Assembly (NCBI GenBank): GCA_949152475.1
Contig: OX424570.1
Coordinates: 2,406,181 to 2,470,180, forward strand
Direction of reading: 5' to 3'
Source: Terebella lapidaria
Lineage: Eukaryota; Annelida; Polychaeta; Terebellida; Terebellidae
DNA length: 64,000 nucleotides
Both the position numbers and the translations under genes were made by a program. Of this stretch, positions 1-10,973 are shown in pieces. How positions within the stretch are numbered: the stretch's first letter is position 1; each line of letters begins with the position of its first letter. The notes under the pieces were generated by a model. It made no database searches. It was given only the letters and a program-made list of their open reading frames with translations, and was not told where the DNA came from.

Positions 1-92
1 TACTAAGGAAAGGGTTATATTACGTAATTCACTGATATTTCCAACACTCCACCTGAAGGTTGCTCGTCAGTGTAGCTTTCATATATATGACC

Positions 93-192
93 TTCTGATA
101 TGACTTTCTGTCACGGTACTATGAGATTGGATAACGGACCCTGTTATGTTCGCTTGGGATACTTAATACTGTGTATTGATTCTACGTGTATT
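93..192 (+). mobile_element. 3' tail of a Penelope-like retroelement (5'-truncated stub)
   Basis: About 100 bp matching the 3' untranslated tail that follows the reverse transcriptase in the longer Penelope-like copies here (for example 28370-28480). It ends with the family's terminal word, GATTCTACGTGTAT. No coding part remains. Similar stubs lie at 7299-7328, 22401-22596 and 55141-55300, all ending at about the same base, as expected for a 3'-end-primed, 5'-truncated retroelement. Confidence 0.6.
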
Positions 193-198
193 GTTCCC

Positions 199-403
199 AG
201 ATATGTCATCGCACACCGTTGAAGGGTCAATGAGTGTGAACCTTGTTGCTGTGTTTGCACTGTTTTGTGATACTGAGAAGTCATGTCAGTTCAAGGGGTA
301 ACAACATCACATCCAACAATTAGACACATTTGTTTGATGAAGCCCAACAGTAACTCGTCTCCACGATAAATTATACAAGTACATGAATTTCATCTCTAGG
401 TAG
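199..403. repeat. Dispersed duplicated segment, copy 1
   Basis: About 205 bp that reappear in the same orientation at 6083-6304 with scattered substitutions and small indels. No reading frame is conserved between the copies. The 6083-6304 copy continues into sequence related to 4180-4445, so the two places share a mosaic of old duplicated pieces. Confidence 0.7.
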
Positions 404-410
404 ACACAGG

Positions 411-1026
411 AGAAATGATCATATAGTAGATAACGCACTACTGATAAACAATGATCATATAGTAGATAACACACTATTGATAAACAATGATCACAGAGTA
501 AATAACACACTACGTATAAACAATGATCATATAGTAAATAATGCACTACTGATAAACAGTGATCATAGAGTAAATAAGGCACTCCTGATAAACATCGATC
601 ATATAGTAGATAACGTACCACTGATAAGCAATGGTCATATAGTAACCCACTACTGATAAACAATGATAATATAGTAGATAACACACTACTGATAAACAAT
701 GATCATAATAGATAACTCACTACTGATGAACAATGATCATAAGTAGATAACACACTCCTGATTACCAATGATCATATACTACATAACACACTAATGATAA
801 ACAATGATCACATAGTAACCCACTACTGATAAACAATGATCATATAGTAGATAACACACTCCTGATAAACGATGATCATATACTAGATAACACACTGATG
901 ATAAACAATGATCATATAGTAACCGACTACTGATAAACAATGATCATATAGTAAACAATGCACTCCTGATAAACAATGATCATATACTAGACAACGCACT
1001 ACTAATAAACAGTAATCATATAGTAA
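411..1026. repeat. Minisatellite, unit about 36 bp
   Basis: Roughly 17 imperfect head-to-tail units built on the words ACTACTGATAAACAATG and ATCATATAGTAGATAAC. Open frames across it come only from the repeat period and are not genes. The array is cut by an inserted element at 1027-1513, resumes for about one unit (1514-1553), is cut again by a LINE, and has a degenerate remnant at 2886-2960. Confidence 0.9.
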
Positions 1027-1513
1027 ACAAGCTACAGAATAGTAGGAATGGAAAGTGTTAAGAATATGTCCGGAGGAAATGTTTTGCTGTTTTTTTATTT
1101 ATGAATTAAATTATTATCTCGCCTATTATTCCCCAGTGCTCGAGTCTTCACTCCAGGTCTTTTCTATGCGCATAGGCCTATGCCTATATCCTAGTCCAAG
1201 TGCGATTCTAACATGATTCTATTACTGTAACATCAGCGTTATATCAGCGCGTGCAAAAAATCACTGCCTGGGCAAACAGAGTGACAATATTTGCGACCCT
1301 CGCTGTACCACACAAACATCCCTGACATCTGGCATGAGACATTGTGAACTACAGTTCACAGCATAGTAAACGGGCGAAGCCCGCACAATAGCACGCAACG
1401 TATGTCCACCGTGGAATCACTCCCTGCCCGTCACTGCGGGAGACCTCACAAAACGGAACCAGCTGAAATTAGTGCGTTTTTAGTATATCCGGGCCCGGGG
1501 CCCGGACAATAAC
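1027..1513. mobile_element. Unclassified dispersed element, copy 1, inserted in the minisatellite
   Basis: A 487-bp block starting ACAAGCTACAG and ending GGCCCGGACAATAAC. It recurs at 9799-10194 with the same two ends. A GC-rich hairpin-forming palindrome sits just before the right end, and another small hairpin (CGGGCGAAGCCCGC) lies inside. About 85 bp present here are absent from the other copy. There is no coding capacity and no clear terminal inverted repeat. Identical ends at two unrelated sites show it is mobile; the class is unknown. Confidence 0.7.
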
Positions 1514-1553
1514 ACACTCCTGTAAAACAATGATCATATAGTAGATAACACAC
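1514..1553. repeat. Minisatellite continuation
   Basis: About one 36-bp unit of the 411-1026 array, isolated between the inserted element on its left and the LINE fragment on its right. Confidence 0.8.
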
Positions 1554-2862
1554 TTCAATTCAATTCAAATCAGTTTGTTCAATATTCAACATTCATAACA
1601 GTGCAATGATAATACATTTGAATAATGAAAAGGAAATTGTTTGAAGCTTATGAAGTAACAATCTCCCGATTCCCACCCAAAATATTACATCCCACCCAAC
1701 CAAAGAGATTACTATACTAGTATGTTAACAAACCATAAGAAAGGTAATAAAAAACAAGAATGAACAATATTGCTAAAAGAAATAAATGAAAATAAATAAG
1801 ATGAAATTGATGCATGGAATGGTTTGATAATTTGGCTATTCATGACCCAAGCTGTAATTTTCGAGCATCGACTTCTTAACTAGTTTTTCTAAAGTGACAA
1901 TATTGTGAATATTTTTAACATTAAATCCAAGATTGTTCCAGAGTTTGACACTTTTTATGCTTATGCACATATATTTTGCAGCTGTTTTTACATTTCTTCC
2001 AGAACAACTACATTTGGAACTAGTTCGTGTATTATCAGTTGGGTTTTGTTAGTTTCGACAAATAGTGATGGGATATTTGCTGGTAGAGTACATGATTGGC
2101 CCTATAAATAACAATTAAAGTGTTTAGATCTATTATATCGTATAGTTTGAAACACTTATATTTCTGAAAAATAGAACCAGTGCTCTGTAGTGAGCACCAT
2201 CTATTACACGCATTGCTCGCAATATCTAGAGATAATTCAATTTTGTTTTGTAATCATTGCCCAGATTTCACATGTATATGATAGATATTGAAGTACTAAT
2301 GAACAATATGATGTATGCAAACTTTTACAGTTACGCAAGTATTTAACTTTATACATAATGCCAACATTTCTTGATACAATGCGATGAATAGCATTTATTT
2401 GAGTATTCTATGTACGATTTCCGTCAACCATCACACCGAGAAACTTGGTGACATGTACTTGTTCAACTTTGAAGCCATCTATTCTGATAGTACCCTCAGC
2501 AATTGTTTGTCTTTCTAAAAGTCATGTAATTAGTTTTGTTAACATTAACATGATTAAGTGATAATTTGTTTACTTCACACCATACACTAAGTTTGTTCAT
2601 TTTCCAAATTTAGGACTTCAAAAACGTGGGAGTTATCCGTGTTTGAATAGAATACATTTGTGTCATCCGCAAATAGTATGAATTTTAATTTGTCTGAAAT
2701 ATTTGGTAAGTCATTGATATAGAGTACAAAAAGTGTGGGACCTATAATAAAACCCTGTGGAACTCCACACAATAATGTTTTACAATCTGATCATACACCG
2801 TTATATAAAACATACTGTTTTCTATTGCACAAGTAATCATTTACCCAGTCAAGTGCTACCCC
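1553..2862 (-). mobile_element. Non-LTR retrotransposon (LINE) fragment, CR1/Jockey-like reverse transcriptase, 5'-truncated
   Basis: Read on the minus strand from about 2858, the translation gives the RT palm: a WVNDYL..RKQYV segment, the CGVPQG motif, and the catalytic FADDT box inside LKFILFADDTN. Further on come a KTNYM segment, FLGVMVDGN (interrupted by frame changes), and near 1840-1960 the C-terminal KLWNNLGFNVKNI segment ending in a stop at 1837-1839. A ~280-bp 3' untranslated region follows and ends in short TTGAA-like repeats. The N-terminal endonuclease half is missing. The copy lies inside the 36-bp minisatellite and its 5' edge touches a C-run. It is dead. Confidence 0.85.
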
Positions 2863-2885
2863 CCCCCCCCCCCTTACCGCTCAAC

Positions 2886-2960
2886 GATACTGCTGATACA
2901 CTGCACTACTGATAAACAAGATGGTATATAACACACTCCAGGTAAACATGATGACTGACT
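2886..2960. repeat. Degenerate minisatellite remnant
   Basis: Two weak units carrying ACTACTGATAAACAAGATG and ATAACACACTCC, matching the 411-1026 array. This shows the LINE at 1553-2862 landed inside the array. Confidence 0.65.
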
Positions 2961-4179
2961 TCTGATATCACCCATAGGGATGTAATATGTATAAATAAAA
3001 GTGATTCATTGTTGGTTGTGATTTTCTTGTATAATTAGCACATGTGCAATGAATGTTTGGATCCGTACCGGCTAAGTTTGATTACAACTTACTCTTTCCA
3101 TTACCTTCAAAATAAAGAATCAGTCCTGTAATTAATCAGATCCACTTATGTGCACATAATCGAGGTTTGTCGTAGTCGCAGTCTTCAAACGACCCCTAGC
3201 TGAAGTTTAGCTGGTGTTAATTTCGTGAGTGTCGTGTTCCTGATGCTGTTATGTTTACACAGACATGTTAAAGCGCAACCTTCGATATCGGTCTGCATGT
3301 GATGAAGCATTGTTGGTTGTAATTTAGACAACGCGGTTTTAAAATGTTAAGCTGACGCCGGTTTTGACAATACGATATGGCCAGTTTGGTCAGAGGAATA
3401 TGGTGGTTTTCCGAGTGTACAACATCCACTATATCAAGACTTGCTCACTATAGAAACAAAGGAGAAGAAATCAGGACCTAAGGGGAACGCCGGTATGTAC
3501 AAAACTCCGGTATATGCAAGAACCGTTTTATGCTGATGACACTGTATTCCAATTGACTTTTCCCTTTCTCTTAGAAATGCCATGTGAGAAGTTTTGTGAT
3601 ATTGTGTAAAACACTTGTATCTAACATGAATTTGTCACGTTCGCAAACCACGGGCTGAGCGTAATATAACCACATATTTGAATACTCAATGCCACACTGC
3701 ATATTAGGGACATCAGAAACATATTGAGTCCAGTGAATTAATTGTGGATTTGTCTACTTTTTACTTAAGAAAAGTCGTATCCAAGTATTATAAAATATAC
3801 ATGCATATAGCCCACATCCACTGGTGAAACCCTCTTTATGATTCAGGTGGCTGTTTTATTTGACGTGGTCAATACACTTACATGCATCGTGGTGTTAGAG
3901 CCACGTCTGGATGTTATCTTGCCACAGTATCTTGCCACAACCTTTTGGTTATGGAACCCAAGAAGGTATTCAAGTGAGCTAGAACGATATATAGTCTCTA
4001 GTCCAAAGTGTGACGATACCTATTGTAGAGGTGCATTGTTGAATACTCTGTAATTCCAGTAAAACCCCACATAAACTTCAAAGAGAATAGTCTGTTGGTA
4101 ATTTTCCTATATCATGAATGTGTCCAGTTTGTAGGTTATATATACTTATTAGTATTATACTAGCCCACATAAAGTTGCT
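2961..4179. other. No gene recognised
   Basis: AT-rich sequence with only short, composition-driven open frames on both strands. I see no domain motif, repeat or RNA gene in it. Confidence 0.6.
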
Positions 4180-4965
4180 ACTGATAGTGATGTATGTGTT
4201 CGTGGGTCATTATGTGACCACCCAATTTGTCAACACAACTTGATGTAATGCGATCACTTATGTCCCAAGAAGTCACTTAGTGGCTCATTATGCGTACAAG
4301 TCTCTTGCTATAACACCCAATACTTCAGCTTAGATAACCCGTCAATAATCATTTTCAGGTCAAAAACATACACAACACCATAACAGTTGCTAATGAACCA
4401 GTGAACCAGAAGTTAATACAGAGGCAGAAGCCTGGTGACAAGGAGGTATCGTCAGAATGTGTTCTATTTATACTCGTCATAGACTTTTATGATCACAATC
4501 ACAGGATTTTCCAGCGGGCCATATCCATGTTTTTTATATTCATTTCGCAGAGTGATTTGGTAGCTGAAAACTACTTGCGCCTGACCATGCTGACAGTTTA
4601 TATATTTACTACGTGCCTTCTAATATAATAAGGTATACATAAGTAAGATCCCTCAGGATATTCGATCACATTTTAATGTGTCAATGTATCATCTTTATCT
4701 TCCGTCGTCAGGCATATAACATTCTTCATTCGAAATTTTGGCAATGTGGAGATCCTGCTGGGTAAGTTTTCAAGTCTCTCTTCAATATCTGATAGAAGAG
4801 CATGTACCATATAAACTTCAGAGTTTATTTTCTTCAAGCAGATTCCTCGAGTTAAAAGCCTTGACATTTGGTAACCACCAATGTAGAGGTAAGAACAGTG
4901 ATCGGTGTGGGCAATACTTCTCTGAGCATGACATTAAATTACAATTGTTATCGATGTAAGTATCA
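4180..4965. repeat. Old duplicated segments matched at 6303-6806
   Basis: Two blocks (about 4180-4445 and 4843-4965) are diverged copies of 6303-6572 and 6686-6806 in the same order and orientation. The blocks share words such as GTTGCTAATGAACCAGTGAA and TCCTCGAGTTAA. The intervening sequence is not conserved, so this is one duplication event later broken by indels. No shared frame is preserved. Confidence 0.65.
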
Positions 4966-5039
4966 ATCTATTATCACCAATTCAACTAGATTTTGATTAT
5001 GACAATAACAAACATAAAATACATTTTGCAATAGAAACA

Positions 5040-5250
5040 AAGCCTGACCAATTATTTTATCCAAAGACAGACTGGCGTCATCAGGGGCAGACAGTGTGAG
5101 AAATGTAGTTGTTTCTACTGTACATCTGATGGAGTAAGCTGGTAAGCATACAACTGTCCAAGAACCTATGACATTAATCTAGAAATCCGAAACAAACCCC
5201 ATGGAATAGATACATGACAACTACATAAGTACTAATCACAAGCCAATAGG
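5040..5250 (-). repeat. Family A dispersed repeat (minus orientation)
   Basis: Matches the ~300-bp repeat seen at 18884, 19326, 27283 and elsewhere: a CAAAATGTATTTTATG-like segment, the GCCCCTGATGACGCC block and the CCATGGGGTTTGTTTCGG block, all reversed. No coding capacity. Confidence 0.7.
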
Positions 5251-5398
5251 CTACTGAGCTGATGGTACTGAATATTATATGCAGCAATATGACAGTCGCT
5301 CCCAATATAACATCATGATGCAAGAATTAACTGTAATTCTGTCGTTGATCAGTATGAAGATTGAGAAATAGAAGTTAGTACTGGTAGGATTAATACAA

Positions 5399-5615
5399 CG
5401 GATGTCTGAAATATTATATCAACGGGTTTCTTAGATATAGTGAATAATTAGGGATAATTTCTTTACTAGCGTCGGCGTGAGATGCGGAAATGAAACGCAG
5501 GTGTGGGAACGGATGTCTGAAATATTATATCAATATATTTCCTAGATATAGAGAATAATTAGGGATAATTTGTATCCTAGCGTCGGGAAATGAAACACAG
5601 GCGTGGGAATCGTCA
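5399..5615. repeat. Two-unit tandem duplication, about 115 bp
   Basis: The block starting CGGATGTCTGAAATATTATA and ending in a GAAATGAAACRCAGGYGTGG segment occurs twice back to back with small differences. Confidence 0.8.
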
Positions 5616-6082
5616 TATGGGGAATGATAAAAAAAACAGTGTGTCTCAGGGACATACATGTAATACATGTAATAGGGTACCCAGGTCAAACAATATCTAT
5701 TTAGAAGTGTAGTGAAGATATGGTTCTGGCCTGATAGGGGTTCAAATGATTAGACCAGACTCAGATTCATAAGCCAGTGATACTGGAACTGAATAGTTTG
5801 CAATGTGGATTTCAATTCACCAAGAAATGTGTTCAATTGTTTCAATACAGAGCGTATTCTTTATCCAAGTTCGTTGTTCTTGGTGTTGGTTCTGCTATTT
5901 CATTCTTATGGTTAAAACAAAATCTATGTCATTTGTCACTCACTATGTCATATGCCACCCTGCTATTTCATTCTGATGGTGAAAAAACACAACAACTAAC
6001 ACAGAATATATTGGATGAGAAATCTGGACGTAGATAACTTCGCTGGTCGGGTTACAAAAATAAGAGGTTTCATATTGCTCCG

Positions 6083-6806
6083 AGATATGTCATTGTGATA
6101 AATGTCTTGGGCACCGTTCAAGGGTCGATGAGTATGAACCTTTTTGCTGTCTTTGCACTGTTTTGTGATACTGGGATGTCATGTTAGTTCAAGGGGTAAC
6201 AACATCACATCCAACAATCAGACACATTTGTTTGATGTAGTTTAGCCCAACAGTAACTCGTCTCCACGATAAATTATAAGTCCGTGAAGTTCATCTTTAG
6301 GTAGTACTAATAGTGATGTGTGTGCTTGATGGTAAATATATGGCCATCCCATTTATCAACATCACTTAATGTAATGTGATAGATTATGTCTCACAACTGA
6401 CTTAGTGGTTCATTCTGCGTACCAGTCTTGTCCTATAACACCCTTACAGTGTAGGTAACCTGTCATTATAATCATTTTCACTTTTAAAAAACGATCACAT
6501 ACACCATAACGGTTGCTAATGAACCAGTGAACTAGAAGCTAATACACAGGTGAAAGCGTGATGCTATGGAGTTTCGTGACGATATGGAGATATGTTCTTC
6601 TGTGCATGTTCTCTTATATGCACAGAAAAGGCAGTTTTCATCTTTGTGCGTGATCAATGTTATTATGTCTGCAATTTAAATGTACACGATTCCTCGAGTT
6701 AACAGCTTTGACATTTTGATAACAACCAGGAAAGTGATGACAACAGTGATTAGTCTGGGCAATGACACTTTTCATTGCAGTTGTTATGGATATGATATGC
6801 AACCGA
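6083..6806. repeat. Mosaic second copies of 199-403, 4180-4445 and 4843-4965
   Basis: Left part (6083-6304) pairs with 199-403; the middle and right parts pair with 4180-4965. The sequence between the source blocks (404-4179) is absent here, so that interval, with the minisatellite and its insertions, was either lost here or gained in the first copy. Confidence 0.6.
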
Positions 6807-7298
6807 AATAACTGAGAAGTTCAACGTTTTCATGATATGACTAGTATTTGGCAGAGGCGAAACACCAGAAAAGTTTCACATTCAGAGAGTCATTCCTAAT
6901 ATAACGTTATATTGCAATAATGGTAGTTAAATAGGATATAATTTTAATTCTGTGGTTGCGCAGGATGACGATATAAATGTATTATAATATATGTGTTGTA
7001 AGTGATACTTGTATAGGACAAGTGATTCCAAGTATATTGAATAACATTATACCCGAAAAGGATGTTTATTCGACGTTAGGGGCCGGTCATTATTTACTGG
7101 GTGGGGGGGTTGGATGGTTTTTCCGAGAAATGAGTTTTGAAAGTTTGACCCCCCCACCGATATCGAAAACCAATCTATGACCCCCCCCCCCCCCACCAAG
7201 ATCCAAAATAAAAGTATGACCCCCCCCCCCCCCCCAATCCCCATGTATGAATATAAGGCTATGCTTCACAATTGATGACAATTACAACGCATCAGTAT

Positions 7299-7328
7299 CA
7301 TAGACGTGGAATCAATACCCAGTATTAA
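7299..7328 (-). mobile_element. Possible very short Penelope-like 3' tail stub
   Basis: About 30 bp reading ATAGACGTGGAATCAATACC, identical to the extreme 3' end of the Penelope-like tail in minus orientation. If real, the copy was truncated to its last 30 bases. It lies inside the poly-C element. Confidence 0.4.
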
Positions 7329-8224
7329 ATATATATGATACTTGAATGCTTTTTTACGCTTTATTTACATTTCTATTGAAACAATTGTGACTTTTGTTGC
7401 AAATTTATGATACTATAATAAGGTCAGTGAATATTTTGATTTGTATTCTCCGTGTATCCACCATTCCTTCGTTTCAAGTGTGAATGCCATTACAACAATT
7501 ATTACTCGTATGATACTAGCATATTCTTTTTCACTACACAAGCCATCGTTTCGGAGCCCACTTGAAACACTCGAGACCTAGGTCAAAGATGATTCAGTTG
7601 ATTCCTTGATTCCGAAATTTTGATGGAATGGAAAAAATGTATGAAAACCCTCACGGACTGACTGGATACCATAGCGAACTCGCGAAAAATACAGGGCTTT
7701 TCCACATATCATTGAAGAGCAGGGAAGAATTGGTGAATCAGACCATTCAGAACTGTTTTTTTTTTCTAGTCTTGAATCAGGTCTGGGTTGGCTCTATTAT
7801 GGGCTAATAATGTTCTGCCACCATCCAAATCATGTGAGTCAGATTCACTACCCGGGTCATCCGGGGCAATCCAGGACTATTTTGCCATTCTGTATGAAAA
7901 GGTCCATGTCTTTTACATGGTGGTTTGCGATAGTCCTGAGGTCTTCGGGGAATATCCTCAGTGGGGTCATGTGTTGACAAAATTTTGAGTGGAGAACCGG
8001 TCTGTGGTTTTGGCATGCTGGTTCGGGTTCATCGTAATGGATGATATGTTGCTCAAGGTGGTATGGACTGGTTGATCCGTGGTTGTTTTGTGACATGACC
8101 CTGCTGATCTGGGTTCATCCTTGCTGGCACCGTGTTCAGCTACATAGTGCTGCTCCGTTAGGTCCAAAGTTGATTCTTGGTGACAATGTTTCAATCTGAG
8201 TGATGAGCGTTGATCAATGCACAT

Positions 8225-8439
8225 CAGGGCTCAGAATTGCCACTTATGGGTAGCCATAGGCCCATAACATTTCAGATTTGCTCCCAGGCAATAGAGCTCT
8301 CGAGCCAATTGGCTGATGAAAATCGGTTTGAGGTAATATTGAAATATGCTTCTAGGAGCCAATTGGCTCCTAAAAATTGTTGAATAGGAGCGAAATAGAG
8401 CCTTTGGCTCCCGGATAAAATTATAAATTTTGAGCCCTG
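8225..8439. mobile_element. hAT-type MITE, 215 bp
   Basis: Ends CAGGGCTCAGAATT and AATTTTGAGCCCTG are inverted repeats of the classic hAT CAGGG type. It is flanked by the 8-bp near-duplication ATGCACAT / ATGGACAC (6 of 8 match), which fits hAT target-site duplication followed by decay. The interior contains inverted GAGCCAATTGGCTC words. No coding capacity. Nested in the poly-C element. Confidence 0.8.
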
Positions 8440-8799
8440 ATGGACACGGATTGCGGCATCTCTAGATGTTGGGTGTTCCTGGATGGTCCTCTGCGGGATC
8501 CGGTTTCAGTGAGATTATGGTTTTACTGAAAATGTTCTGAAATTCCATCGCATACTCCAATCAGTCCATGCACTGATATTGAGTGAATTGTTTCCACCTA
8601 ATTATTTAACTATTTTACTATTCAGATTTTCTCAAAATAACTCAATTTCAAACTCCGACCCCCCCCCCCCCAGTCCCATCGAAAATAAAAGTATGACCCC
8701 CCCAATAATGTTGAAAATGAAAGTGTGACCCCCCCCCCCCCAGTTTTTACCCAACCCCCCCCCCCCCCACCTGATAAATAATGACCGGCCCCTTACGAT

Positions 8800-9798
8800 A
8801 AAAATTCATCAAACTGCAGAGTAAACGAGTATCCTGATATGTAAACGAGATGTGTTCAATACTCACTAGACACGCCTACACACATAATTTATCAAACAAT
8901 GACAAACCAATTATGCATATCTTATAAAAAAAATAAGGTCATGTTCAGTCATCTGCAAAAATTGTCAGGATGTTGCTGCAGTAAACTCTTTAATGTGTGA
9001 CGGAAATACGCATTTAACATGCATCATCATATGCTATTCGTCATCTGGTAGACTCACGTGTATAATTTACATCATTTAGGAATGTAATGCAATATTCTTG
9101 CAAATGGAATTCTACTCGAAGATGCATCCACCACTTCCCGGGAGAATTCACACCATAAAATGTAAGCTAATCACCTACAACCATCATATCAGATTACTGA
9201 GCAATGATGACATGATATTTCATCAAATGCAGGTCAAAAGCCCGAGGGGCGTGAATGTATGTGTATTTCATATGTTTGAACGGGTTTTTTTTCCAAAGTA
9301 GTTGTGTTATCATCAAAATCATGAAGTAAGCGGTCATATGTTGATACACACACTTTTTTATGACTGAACCGGTGTCATTGCTGATGGGACTTGAATCAAT
9401 CCCCGACATACCACCAACTCCGTTGTTTACCTATTACTGTCATATACCTATTAGAACATGGCTAGTTTTGGATTGCTAAATTGTTTCAATAAGTTGTTAG
9501 ACGGTTGTGCAAATTCCTTTTGGTGTACAGAAGACAAGTGTGATACCAAACACCAAACAATCCGCAAGACCAAACTCAAAATCCATGGACAAAATTTACA
9601 CAATCGGTAAGTTAAGGTTGGACAAAAATTCAAAATTGGTGATCAAGGTCCGAGAAATTTGAATATCACAGACATCCGGCGAAGCCAAATGTGAGATCAG
9701 GTGTACCAGTAAGAGTAAGCTTCTCTTGCCTCGCATGCGACACCCACTGTGATATCCAAAATAAATGCCATCGAGATGAGGGACATTGTCAGGTTATA
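8800..9798. other. No gene; degenerate family A piece near 9440-9540
   Basis: A weak family A match lies around 9450-9535 (TTTTGGATTGCTAAATTG, then TTCCTTTTGGTGTACAG). The rest is AT-rich with no recognisable feature. Confidence 0.45.
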
Positions 9799-10194
9799 AC
9801 AAGCTACAGAATAGTAGGAATGGAACGTGTTAAGAATATGTCCGGAGGAAATGTTTTGCTTTTTTTTTTATTCATGAATTAAATTAATATCTCGCCTATT
9901 AACCCCCAGTGCTCGAGTCTTCACTCAGCGCGTGCAAATAATCACTGCCTGGGCAAACAGAGTGACAATATTTTCGACCCCCGCTGTACCACACAAACAT
10001 TCCTGACATCTGACATGAGACATTGTGAACTACAGTTCACAGCATAGTAAACGGGCGAAGCCCGCACAATAGCGCACAACGTATGTCCACCGTGGAATCA
10101 CTCCCTGTCCGTCACTGCGGGTGACCTCGCAAAACGGAACCAGCTGAAATTAGTGCGTTTTTAGTATATCCGGGCCCAGGGCCCGGACAATAAC
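9799..10194. mobile_element. Unclassified dispersed element, copy 2
   Basis: Second copy of the 1027-1513 element, with the same left end ACAAGCTACAG and right end GGCCCGGACAATAAC and roughly 85 bp fewer in the left third. The terminal palindrome is retained with one difference. It abuts Penelope-like coding sequence at 10203. Confidence 0.7.
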
Positions 10195-10202
10195 GACTCT
10201 AC

Positions 10203-10560
10203 AAGTACCAATCAACATGATGTGATAATATATCCCATCATCTGAGTTACAGACAGACCGAAATGGTCTATTAATTCCTGATGACGACCATATGACTTCT
10301 TAAAGGCCGACTGCAATCTAGGTCTCAAATAGCCCTGCTTTAATAACTTATCAGTTAGCATTTTGGCTCTGGCTAGAAAATCGAATTGGAACATGCTCTA
10401 GCATATCGATAGAGTTGAGACACATAGACGCCATACGCAGGAGCTGCTGGTATGTTACTACTCAGTACTGGGAAATTTACGACGGGAAAATTGAATTCAT
10501 CACGTTTGTCATACTATCTGGTACATAGATTGTCATTTTTGTCTATTTTCAGGTATAGGT
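10203..10560 (-). mobile_element. Penelope-like reverse transcriptase, C-terminal fragment
   Basis: The minus-strand translation shows the conserved C-terminal half of the RT: YDKRDEFNFPVVNFP, then SSNIPAAPAYGVYVSQ, RYARAC, LLKQGYLRPRL and SYGRHQEL, with a stop about 20 residues later. These segments match the other copies in the window. No GIY-YIG nuclease follows the RT. The palm is missing and a small frame break is present, so it is a dead fragment. Confidence 0.75.
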
Positions 10561-10973
10561 TAATTATGCTGCAGACACAGAAGAAACAGCTAGATTCACA
10601 TACCGTATGCCTTGAAGGCGTCAATATGGCTTCCATAAACCATTTGTTCACTATCTCTTCCTGTTCCAAAAGTGATGTAATGGTTTCTATTGGTATCATC
10701 AAAATGCTAGCGGTAATAGGTCGATACATACATCTCATATTGCAATTGATATGCACCCGTGCAATCCAAAATATATTTGAATTACGTGTGGGAGTTGTCA
10801 GTCAGCTATTGTGACTTTCAGGTGTTTCGGGTATCTCAATGGCGTGTTGCTCGGTAATTAGCTTGTTACTGTGTTCACCGATATGGTGACAGAACCAGTA
10901 AAAAAGGTTTTGTCAAGGGTGTAAAATAGTATGAATCAATATACGTGGAGGCCTACATTTCGAAAAGTACACA

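Larger units (their letters stand above)
7078..8793. mobile_element. Non-autonomous DNA transposon with inverted ends and poly-C blocks
   Basis: The ends are inverted: AGGGGCCGGTCATTATTTA on the left, with its complement TAAATAATGACCGGCCCC on the right, each followed inward by a long run of G or C. Subterminal modules on both sides repeat the pattern CCCCCC then about 25 bp containing AAAATAAAAGTATGA. The ~1.7-kb body has minus-strand open frames around 7804-8224 that I do not recognise. No transposase motif is visible. A hAT-type MITE is nested at 8225-8439. I cannot fix the target duplication. Confidence 0.7.

Noticed and set aside
307-699. 130-codon minus-strand frame with repeated LLYDHCLSVV motifs
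   Set aside because: It is the 36-bp minisatellite read in one frame. The period is a multiple of three, so an open frame and peptide repeats arise automatically; no start context or family supports a gene.
7047-7281. Glycine-rich minus-strand frames
   Set aside because: They are translations of the poly-C/poly-G blocks of the inverted-repeat element.
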